The notes beneath the pieces are model-generated. The model made no database searches, was not told the origin of the DNA, and was given only the letters and a program-made list of their open reading frames with translations. Below are positions 32,283 through 40,858 of a stretch of 56,437 nucleotides of DNA, piece by piece. The position numbers and the translations under genes are program-made. The first letter of the stretch is position 1. Each line of letters begins with the position of its first letter. Origin of the DNA: JBEATZ01 sp041178545 (GTDB lineage Bacteria; Planctomycetota; UBA1135; UBA2386); contig JBEGVB010000090.1 in assembly GCA_041178545.1 (NCBI GenBank), positions 1-56,437 on the forward strand, given 5' to 3'.

Positions 32283-33713
32283 ATGACCCCGAGTGCCACC
32301 GACTGGACCACCGAGGACGTGCGCGGCTGGGGCATGGCCGTTGGCGGCCGTTCCCGGCTGCTGCGGCCCACGAGCCTGGAGGACGTCCAGAACGCGTTTG
32401 CATCGGTGCGTGAGCGCGGCGGCAAGGTCGCACTGCGCGGCTCCGGCTGCAGCTACGGCGACGCGGCAGTCTGCACCGGCGGCCACGTCCTCGACCTCTC
32501 CGCGTTGAACCGGATCCACTCGTTCGACCCCGCGACCGGCATCGCGGTGGTGGAGCCTGGCGTGACCATCCGCGACCTGTGGCGCCATGCGATCGGGTAC
32601 GGCTTCTGGCCTGCCGTCGTGCCGGGCACGATGCGGGTGTCCGTGGGCGGCGCATGTGCGATGAACATCCACGGCAAGAACAACTGGTGCGCCGGGCCGT
32701 TCGGCGAGTGGGTGCGCTCGTTCCGGTTGCTCACGCCACGCGGCGAACTGCTGCACTGCAGCCGCGAGGTTAACCCTCACCTGTTCCACGGCGCGATCTC
32801 GGGCTTCGGCATGCTCGGCTGCTTCACCGAGATCGAGTTGCAGCTCAAGCGCGTGCACAGCGGCAGGCTCAAGGTCTGGGCCATCGAGGCACGCGACCTC
32901 GGGCACCAGATGGAGCTGATGGAGTCGCTGCTCGACGACTCGGACTACCTCGTGAGCTGGGTCGACCTCCACGCGAAGGGCACTGGCCTGGGTCGTGGCG
33001 TCATCCACCGCGCCTGCCAGTACGAACCTGGTGAGGACCCACAGGGACTGCGGTTCCTCGACCCCGTGCTCCAGGACGTGCCCGAGCGCATGCTCGGCCT
33101 CGTGCCCAAGGGCTGGTTGTGGCCCGGCATGTGGACCGCCATGCACGGCGGTCTCGTCCCGCTGGTCAACGCCGCCAAGTACCATGCGTGCGGCGGCGAG
33201 GTCCGCAGGTCGCCCTACCCGCAGAGCCACGGCGCGTTCCACTTCCTGCTCGACTACGTGCCGCGCTGGGAGTGGATGACGAAGCCCGGCGGTCTCGTGC
33301 AGTTCCAGCCGTTCCTGCCCAAGGAGACGGCCGAGGCCACGCTGCGCAGGATCATCGGCATGTGCCACCGCGAGGGACTGGTGCCGTACCTCGGCGTGCT
33401 CAAGCGCCACCGACCGGACCCCTTCCTCATGACGCACGCAGTCGACGGCTGGTCGATGGCCATGGACCTCGCCGTGAGTCCGCGGACGCGCGGCCGCGAG
33501 CGCCTGTGGAACCACTGCCGCGAGATGGCAGAGGTCGTGCTGGATGCCGGCGGGCGCTTCTACTACGCGAAGGACGCCATGCTCCTCGCGTCCTCGTTCC
33601 CGCGCATCCACGGCAGTGAGGCCGTGAGCCGCTTCCGGGCGCTCAAGGGGCGCTGCGACCCGGACGGCATGCTCCAGTCCGACCTCTCGCGGCGCATGGG
33701 CGTGACCGGCTGA
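32283..33713 (+). CDS. FAD-binding oxidoreductase resembling DprE1
   Basis: The 476-residue protein is an FAD-dependent oxidase of the VAO superfamily. The FAD-binding half includes ALRGSGCSYGDAAV, PGTMRVSVGGACAMNIHGKN and the GPFGEWVRSFRLLTP stretch, all very close to mycobacterial DprE1. The position of the DprE1 Cys387, the site of covalent benzothiazinone inhibitors, falls in GWSMAMDLAV, which has no Cys. It starts 16 bp after the SDR gene. The alternative assignment, a sterol-reductase-like enzyme of the same superfamily, is less likely given the neighbour. No membrane segment is evident. Confidence 0.85.
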   Translation: MTPSATDWTTEDVRGWGMAVGGRSRLLRPTSLEDVQNAFASVRERGGKVALRGSGCSYGDAAVCTGGHVLDLSALNRIHSFDPATGIAVVEPGVTIRDLWRHAIGYGFWPAVVPGTMRVSVGGACAMNIHGKNNWCAGPFGEWVRSFRLLTPRGELLHCSREVNPHLFHGAISGFGMLGCFTEIELQLKRVHSGRLKVWAIEARDLGHQMELMESLLDDSDYLVSWVDLHAKGTGLGRGVIHRACQYEPGEDPQGLRFLDPVLQDVPERMLGLVPKGWLWPGMWTAMHGGLVPLVNAAKYHACGGEVRRSPYPQSHGAFHFLLDYVPRWEWMTKPGGLVQFQPFLPKETAEATLRRIIGMCHREGLVPYLGVLKRHRPDPFLMTHAVDGWSMAMDLAVSPRTRGRERLWNHCREMAEVVLDAGGRFYYAKDAMLLASSFPRIHGSEAVSRFRALKGRCDPDGMLQSDLSRRMGVTG

Positions 33714-33952
33714 GGCCCGAAATCCGGCGGAACGGGCTTCGCCCCTTCCCCTGCGGTCGCGCCCGTCCTACCATCCCCAACCTTCGTCGGCCGTGAGGCC
33801 GATGGCGCGCGTCGCGGACCTGAGCGTCCTCAAGTCGCCGCCGGGAAGTGCCGATTCCATGGTCAGTTTGCGTCGAGGCCCGCCGGGCCCGCAGCTGCCG
33901 CGCCATTTCCTGGTTGCCGCAGACGAGCGCACAGACTGGAAGAGTTTCGCAA

Positions 33953-35182
<1,230 letters not shown>

Positions 35183-35249
35183 GGCTCGCCCCGGCGCGCT
35201 TGTTACATCTGCGCTCCAGGAGATCCGTCGGCCAGCAGGGTCGTGCGGC

Positions 35250-35255
35250 TAGACT
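35250..35255 (+). promoter_or_regulatory. Candidate -10 box for a near-leaderless transcript
   Basis: TAGACT is followed by ten bases and the ATG at 35266. It shares the TANNCT pattern and close spacing with the boxes at 5566, 31502 and 49292. Confidence 0.4.
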
Positions 35256-35265
35256 GCCGCGCGCC

Positions 35266-36312
35266 ATGGACAACACTGCGCACGCCGTCTTTGCGATCCT
35301 CGCCCTCTGTGGTCTCGGCCTGGCCCAGACGACCAGCCCGGTTGCCGCGACCTACACCGACTACGGTGTGTTCGCGTCCAACGGAACGGCAACCAACCAC
35401 GACGTGAGGCCGACGCAGACCGCAGTCGGTCGCGGTCTCACCGTGCGCGCTGCAGTGGGCGGTGGGACGACCACGCGCCCTGACGCCCTCGCGACGACCA
35501 CCGTCGCCCCGGTGCTCACCACGACCGGCTACGGCATCCGCATCAGCGAGTCGGGCAGCGTCGCAAGCACCCTCGCAGGGGCCACTCTTGCTGCCGGCTC
35601 GAGCAGCACCCCGGCCAACACGACGCCGGTCGTCGGTCGCCACGGCATCGAGGTCCGCTATCCCGTGGCCCAGGGTTCGGCCGCGCAGGTCGTGATCGCT
35701 TGGGGCGGTCGCGCGACGGCGGGAGCCACTGCAGGAGCCTCGGTCGACGTGGACGGTGACGGGACCGCGGACTGGAGTGGCGTCGCCGGAACCTCGGCGA
35801 CGGTCTCGCTCCCCGTGACCGCGGGGGCGAACGGCATCGCAGTCCGCATCCTCAGCGGCGGCAGCGCCGCGCTGAACGGCATCGGCGCCGAGAACTACTC
35901 CACCAACCTCACGGTGAGCGTCCGCCCGGCACAGACCGGGGTGACCGTCACCTGGGCGAGCAGTGGCCCGCAGTGCCTCGGTGCGCTGGCCGGCAGCGAC
36001 TCGCAGGCAAACGGCATGCTCACGCTGACGCTGGGCGTCACGGGTGCCGCGCGCACCGGCTTCGGCGTGCTGGTGCTCGGCGCACCTGCCGCAACGCCCA
36101 CGGCCCTTCCCTTCGGCTCCTGCCAGCTGCTGGTGGACACGAGCAGCGGACTTGCTTCCTTCACCACCGACACCGCTGGCGACGCCACGGTGACGCTGCG
36201 CGCACGCGCGGTCGCGTTCACCATGAGCTTCCAGGCGGTCACGTTCGGCTTCGATGCCACGGGCGGCAGCGTGCTCGGCTCGACGAACGTGCAGGGGCTC
36301 ACCTGCCAGTGA
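35266..36312 (+). CDS. Unknown secreted beta-rich protein
   Basis: The 348-residue product has a signal peptide (MDNTAHAVFAILALCGLGLAQ). The rest is rich in Thr, Ala, Gly and Val with short strands. The middle resembles a lectin-like or Ig-like sandwich (VRYPVAQGSAAQVVIAWGGRAT, SVDVDGDGTADWSG). The last 100 residues contain two Cys and end in NVQGLTCQ, in the style of other surface proteins in this window. No function can be assigned. It is followed after only 3 bp by the next gene, so the two are probably cotranscribed. Confidence 0.75.
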   Translation: MDNTAHAVFAILALCGLGLAQTTSPVAATYTDYGVFASNGTATNHDVRPTQTAVGRGLTVRAAVGGGTTTRPDALATTTVAPVLTTTGYGIRISESGSVASTLAGATLAAGSSSTPANTTPVVGRHGIEVRYPVAQGSAAQVVIAWGGRATAGATAGASVDVDGDGTADWSGVAGTSATVSLPVTAGANGIAVRILSGGSAALNGIGAENYSTNLTVSVRPAQTGVTVTWASSGPQCLGALAGSDSQANGMLTLTLGVTGAARTGFGVLVLGAPAATPTALPFGSCQLLVDTSSGLASFTTDTAGDATVTLRARAVAFTMSFQAVTFGFDATGGSVLGSTNVQGLTCQ

Positions 36313-36315
36313 TGA

Positions 36316-37386
36316 GTGGACGGGGCCACTGAGGGCCCCGGGACCCTTGTGGCGACGGCGACCAAGACGCCTGGATCGGGCCCGGGCCCCACGTGGTTCG
36401 AGCGGCTCTTCGGCTTCCGCGAGGGGGAGTGGTCGGCGACCCAGGCCCGGTTCGCGCTGGAGGGCACCACGCTCCTGAGCCTCGCCAACGGCCGCAGGTT
36501 CGCTGCGGGTCGCTTCACGCAGCCCTGCCTCTCTGAGCTGCGTGCCGCATGTGCCCTGCTGCCACCCGGCAGGCTGCGGTGCCGCCATGAGGTGGTTGGC
36601 GACGTGCTCGAACTGCATGGCCTCGCGGAGAACGCAGGGGCCATGTTCCAGGTGGCCTCGCAGTCGAACTGCCTCGAGTTCCCTGGCCCCTCGACGGTTC
36701 CCGAGGACGGCATCACCGGCTACGCGTTCGATGCCACCCAGGGACCCGCCTGTTCCCTTGCTGCGGCGGCGGGGACCGTGGTGCGCAACTACCTCGTGGA
36801 TCTCCGCGGCAGCCGTGGCCAGCGCCGCGACCGCCAGGTCGACACACTTGCCGGGCTCTCCGAGCTGCTGGGCGGTGGACTGTTCGAGGTGCGCAACGGG
36901 TACACCTTCGCCTCGGGTGAACAGCTCGACCGGCTGGCGAGCCGCCTCCGCGGGGAGGAACGCGAGTCCTTGCTCGGTGCCGTCCGCATCGGCTTGCAGA
37001 GCGAGGTCGGCGTGACCTTTGCGCGCCGCTGGGTCGAGATGGATCGGGACCAGAGGGTCTCGCAGGCGTTCTGCACCGCGGTGTCCTGTGCCTACACGGA
37101 CCACCCCGTCGATCGCTGGGAACCGCTTGCCACGCTGGTCCTCGACGCAGCCTACGAGGCAACCCTCCGCGCCGCTGCCCTCGAGCGCGCGTCAGGGCGC
37201 GGCAGCGGTACGGTCTGGCTGACGCTGCTGGGCGATGGTGCGTTCGGCAACCGCAAGGAGTGGATCGCAGCCGCCATCCAACGAGCGCTCAGTGCCTGCG
37301 AGGAGCTCGACCTCGACGTTCGCGTCGCGCACTTCCGGGCGCTCGACCCGCTTGTCTGCTCGCACGTGGCGCAAACCCGGGACTGA
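36316..37386 (+). CDS. Unknown protein with a macrodomain-like ending
   Basis: The 356-residue protein has no signal peptide. Conserved-looking stretches are the aromatic-free AMFQVASQSNCLEFPGPS, the DATQGPACSLAAAAGTVVRNY segment, and near the C-terminus TVWLTLLGDGAFGNRKEWIAAAI. I recall related sequences in other bacteria and eukaryotic microbes without an assigned function. The LTLLGxGAFGN strand-loop reminds of the phosphate-binding loop of macrodomains (ADP-ribose binding), but this is speculative. The start (GTG, 36316) is uncertain. It is followed by an intrinsic terminator. No partner gene explains its job. Confidence 0.65.
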   Translation: MDGATEGPGTLVATATKTPGSGPGPTWFERLFGFREGEWSATQARFALEGTTLLSLANGRRFAAGRFTQPCLSELRAACALLPPGRLRCRHEVVGDVLELHGLAENAGAMFQVASQSNCLEFPGPSTVPEDGITGYAFDATQGPACSLAAAAGTVVRNYLVDLRGSRGQRRDRQVDTLAGLSELLGGGLFEVRNGYTFASGEQLDRLASRLRGEERESLLGAVRIGLQSEVGVTFARRWVEMDRDQRVSQAFCTAVSCAYTDHPVDRWEPLATLVLDAAYEATLRAAALERASGRGSGTVWLTLLGDGAFGNRKEWIAAAIQRALSACEELDLDVRVAHFRALDPLVCSHVAQTRD

Positions 37387-37391
37387 GGCCC

Positions 37392-37428
37392 TGTGCGGGG
37401 GTTTGGGCGGGCCCGCACACCGTTTCTT
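37392..37428 (+). terminator. Probable intrinsic terminator
   Basis: TGTGCGGG (37392-37399) pairs with CCCGCACA (37412-37419) in a perfect 8-bp stem with a 12-nt loop. It is followed by a T-rich stretch (TTTCTT at 37423-37428). It lies 6 bp after the stop codon of the preceding gene and separates it from the uptake cluster. Confidence 0.65.
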
Positions 37429-37606
37429 CACGCATCCCTCACGCAGCGGGAGGTTCCTTCACGGAAGCGCGCGCTCCCGCTCGTGACGCTTGTCCCTGTC
37501 TTCACGGCATTTTCTCGGTGGCGGAGAGCTTGCTGCCCGCAGTTGGTGGCACGGACCACGGCGACGTGGTGGCCCCAACGGTCCCCATCCTCCAGTCGAG
37601 CAGCAC

Positions 37607-39490
37607 ATGAACAACCTCCTCCTCAAGGCCGCACTGGTCGGAGCCGGCGCCGCAGCCGCCGTCAACGCCCAGACCACGGTCAACGTGACCGCAGACATCG
37701 CCACGTCCACCACGTGGACCGCGAACAACACCTACAACATCCAGAACCAGATCTACGTCCTGCCGGGCGCAACCCTCACCATCGAGGCCGGCACGGTCGT
37801 GGCGAGCACCACGAACGTGGGTGGCTCGCTCGCCGTCTGCAAGGGCGCCCAGATCTTCGTCCGCGGCACGCAGGACCGCCCCGTCGTGATGACCTCGACG
37901 GCCGACGTGGCCACCTGGGTCAACGGCAACCCCCGCACCGGCACCGCCCGCGAGGCGTGCAACGAGTGGGGCAACCTCACGATCATGGGTGGGGCCTACA
38001 TCAGCGAGGACGCAACCGCGACCAACACGCCTGCCCCCAGCGCCACCAACGTGGCCACCATGGAAGGCCTCACCGCGGCGTTCCCCGGCGACACGCGCTT
38101 GCTCTACGGCGGTGGCAACGACAACGACGACAGCGGTTCGATCAGCTACTGCTCGCTCCGCTACGCAGGCAAGGTGATCGGCCTCAACAACGAGCTCAAC
38201 GGCCTGTCGCTCGGCGGCATCGGCCGTGAGACGGACATCCACCACGTCGAGATCTGGAACAACGTCGACGACGGCATCGAGATCTGGGGCGGCACCGTCA
38301 ACCTCAAGTACTTCAGCATCTGGAACGTTGGCGACGACAGCCTCGACATCGACCAGGGCTGGCGCGGCCGCGCCCAGTTCGGCTTCATCGTCCAGGGCTC
38401 CTCCGCCAACGCGGCACAGGGCTCCGGTGTGGGTGACAACTGCATCGAGATGGACGGCGCCGAGAACTCGTACTACCAGCCCGTCACCTCCGGCGTGCTC
38501 TACAACATGACGGTCGTGGGCCAGCCGGTCGACGGCGACCACGGCACTGCCTGGCGTGACAACGCCCGCATGCAGGTCCGCAACTCGATCTTCATGGACC
38601 TCGGCGAGCGTCTCGTGGCCTTCGACAACCTCGACGGCGACGGTGGCGCAGGCTACGGCGCGAGCGGCACGCTGACCTGGGCCCAGACCTGGACGACCGA
38701 CTCCAACGTCCTCTCCACGGTCAACGCCCCGGCCAACCCCAGCCAGTTCTACACCGCCCAGCTGGCGGGCAAGCTGGCCGAGATCAAGGACAGCGTGTTC
38801 TTCAACAACAACTTCGGCACGGCCTACACCGAGGCAACCGCCCGCGGTGTGCTCGATGCTGCCAACAACAACGTGACGGCAACCGTTCGCCCGATCCAGG
38901 CCATCACGCGCGGCCCCAACGTCACGCGCGGCGGCAAGATCATGCAGCCGGTGACCGCCATCGACCCGCGCCCCGCCGCTGACGCGCTGGTGAGCGTTGC
39001 CTTCGCCCCGAACAACGGGTTCTTCACCTCGGGCCGCTACCGCGGCGCCTTCTCCCCGGGCAACGACTGGATGAGCGGCTGGACGGCTTCGCAGGCCTAC
39101 GGCATCACCCCGGCCTCGGCCTGGTGTGACCTCGACAGCAGCCTGGCGGGCACCCTCGGCCAGCCCGTGCTCTCGGGCACCGGCACCTGGGCCGGCAGCA
39201 CGACGGTCACCCTGGACCTGTCCAACGCCAAGGAGAACTCGCTGGCGATCTTCGCCCTCGCCTTCTCGCGCGGCGACACCCCGCTCTTCGGCGGCACGAT
39301 CGTCCCCTCGGTGACGCAGCTGCCCCTGATCACTGCCTTCACCAGCCCGAGCGGCCAGACCAGCCTGAACATCCCGGTGCCCAACGGATTTGCGTCCGGC
39401 ACCCGGTTCTTCATGCAGTTCGGCATCGCCGACAGTGGCGCGCCGTTCGGCTTCGCGTTCTCCAACGCGCTGACCGCCGTCACCCCGTGA
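37607..39490 (+). CDS. Secreted right-handed beta-helix protein of the uptake cluster
   Basis: The 627-residue precursor has a signal peptide (MNNLLLKAALVGAGAAAAVNA). It then shows parallel beta-helix rungs: IYVLPGATLTIEAGTVV, then the recurrent ..HHVEIWNNVDDGIEIWGG.., ..LKYFSIWNVGDDSLDID.. type repeats with many Asp and Asn. The C-terminal 130 residues form a separate strand-rich domain ending in GFAFSNALTAV. Proteins of this kind often sit beside TonB-dependent receptors. It could bind or process the substrate at the cell surface. It is the first gene of the cluster and ends 93 bp before a TPR lipoprotein gene. Confidence 0.8.
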   Translation: MNNLLLKAALVGAGAAAAVNAQTTVNVTADIATSTTWTANNTYNIQNQIYVLPGATLTIEAGTVVASTTNVGGSLAVCKGAQIFVRGTQDRPVVMTSTADVATWVNGNPRTGTAREACNEWGNLTIMGGAYISEDATATNTPAPSATNVATMEGLTAAFPGDTRLLYGGGNDNDDSGSISYCSLRYAGKVIGLNNELNGLSLGGIGRETDIHHVEIWNNVDDGIEIWGGTVNLKYFSIWNVGDDSLDIDQGWRGRAQFGFIVQGSSANAAQGSGVGDNCIEMDGAENSYYQPVTSGVLYNMTVVGQPVDGDHGTAWRDNARMQVRNSIFMDLGERLVAFDNLDGDGGAGYGASGTLTWAQTWTTDSNVLSTVNAPANPSQFYTAQLAGKLAEIKDSVFFNNNFGTAYTEATARGVLDAANNNVTATVRPIQAITRGPNVTRGGKIMQPVTAIDPRPAADALVSVAFAPNNGFFTSGRYRGAFSPGNDWMSGWTASQAYGITPASAWCDLDSSLAGTLGQPVLSGTGTWAGSTTVTLDLSNAKENSLAIFALAFSRGDTPLFGGTIVPSVTQLPLITAFTSPSGQTSLNIPVPNGFASGTRFFMQFGIADSGAPFGFAFSNALTAVTP

Positions 39491-39506
39491 CCGCGGCCTG
39501 ACTCCC

Positions 39507-39523
39507 GCCGCTCGCGCAGCGGC
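39507..39523 (+). repeat. Short GC-rich hairpin between uptake-cluster genes
   Basis: GCCGCT and AGCGGC form a perfect 6-bp stem around CGCGC, 16 bp after the beta-helix stop. There is no T run. It could stabilise the upstream mRNA 3' end or partly separate expression of the surface protein from the receptor genes. Confidence 0.35.
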
Positions 39524-39583
39524 CCCGTGTCCCTCCCTGCGGGGCGCGGCTGCGCGAGCGGGTCAACAACCAGGTTCGTGCGC

Positions 39584-40858
39584 ATGACGCCTCTCCCCAC
39601 GCGCGTTTCCCTCCTCGCCCTCGTCCTGCTCGCGGTCTCCTGCACTCGGTCCTCCGAGTCGGTCCCACCGTCCGTGGACGGCGGCCAGCAGGTTGTCGCC
39701 ACCGACGGCTCCACCGGCAGCGGACCCGTCCAGCGGCCCAATGCGACGCAGGCAAGCCTGCTGGGCCTGGCCTTCCGCGTTGCCAGCGCGATCCCGGTCG
39801 AGCCACACGTCAAGAGCAGGTCGCGCGCCCAGGAGTCGGTCCTGCTCGCATGCCATGAACTCGGGCTGCACGAACTGGCCCTCGAGTATGCACCTGCGAT
39901 CGACAACTGGCGCCGTGGCGTGGCCCATGCCGACCTGGCCGTCCAACTCGCGAGGTCCGGCAGGAAGGCAGACGCGCGCCACCACGTGGCTGTCGCGCTC
40001 CGCATCGGCGACGAGTCCATGAAGGCTGTCGGGGCCCAGGAGTGGCGGCGGGACCGCATCCGGGCCAAGGTTGGTTGTGCGCTGCTGTGGCTCGGCGACC
40101 TCGAACAGGCGAATGATGCCACGCAGGGCATTGCGGAGTCGGAGTTGGCAGAGCTCCTTGCCACCCGCGCCAAGGTGCTCGAGGGCACTGCACTCACGGC
40201 GCTGGAGCAGTCCATCCCCAGGATGGTCGAGACCGGCAACCTCGACGTGGCGCGCGCAGGGATGGTGGCTGCTGCAGCACTCGTCGACCGGTTCCACGAC
40301 GACGGCCCTCGTAGCGAGGCACAGCGCACCTGGCTGCAGGAGAACCGTGCCAAGGTGCCGGCAGCGATCTGGTTCGAGTTGCAGCTCCTCATGGCGGGGG
40401 ACGCGTTGCACCGTGGCCAGGGCAAGGGAGCACTGGCGCTCGTGGAGGATGCCGCCACCACGCTCGGGTCCAACCGCTGGCTCGAGGAGGACCGCATCGC
40501 CAACCTCGGGCGGCTCGCTGCCCTCCGTGCCCGCTGCGGCGACCTCGCTGGAGCCCGTGCCGGGGCCAACGCCGCACTCGAGGCCTACGCGGCCGCCGAG
40601 TCCTCCATCGTCGACATCTGGCGGGCCAAGGCGCTCCGCCCCGCTGCCGAGGCACTGTCCCGGTGCGGCGACCTCGGCCCTGCCGCTGCCGCATACGGCC
40701 GCGCAGTCGAGGCCGGCGTGAAGAACCCCAACTCGCGCCCGCGCGCCGAGGACTTGGTCGCAACGTGTCTCTCCATGGTGCTCTGCGGGTTCGAGCCGCC
40801 AGCCGAACTCGCCGAGCGCATGCAGGTGGTGGCCCGCGGACTGGGGGACCCCTGGTGA
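39584..40858 (+). CDS. TPR-like lipoprotein
   Basis: The 424-residue product has a lipoprotein signal (MTPLPTRVSLLALVLLAVSC). The mature part is almost all alpha-helical with repeated Ala/Leu-rich hairpins resembling tetratricopeptide repeats (e.g. LACHELGLHELALEYA, RLAALRARCGDLAGARAGANAALE). It may act as a periplasmic scaffold in the uptake system. Its stop overlaps the GTG start of the receptor gene (GTGA), so the two are translationally coupled. A GTG six bases upstream could be used instead of the ATG at 39584. Confidence 0.75.
   Translation: MTPLPTRVSLLALVLLAVSCTRSSESVPPSVDGGQQVVATDGSTGSGPVQRPNATQASLLGLAFRVASAIPVEPHVKSRSRAQESVLLACHELGLHELALEYAPAIDNWRRGVAHADLAVQLARSGRKADARHHVAVALRIGDESMKAVGAQEWRRDRIRAKVGCALLWLGDLEQANDATQGIAESELAELLATRAKVLEGTALTALEQSIPRMVETGNLDVARAGMVAAAALVDRFHDDGPRSEAQRTWLQENRAKVPAAIWFELQLLMAGDALHRGQGKGALALVEDAATTLGSNRWLEEDRIANLGRLAALRARCGDLAGARAGANAALEAYAAAESSIVDIWRAKALRPAAEALSRCGDLGPAAAAYGRAVEAGVKNPNSRPRAEDLVATCLSMVLCGFEPPAELAERMQVVARGLGDPW

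Noticed and set aside
33735..33746. Small hairpin GGGC-TTC-GCCC after the DprE1-like gene as a terminator
   Set aside because: The stem is only 4 bp, with a triloop and no T run.
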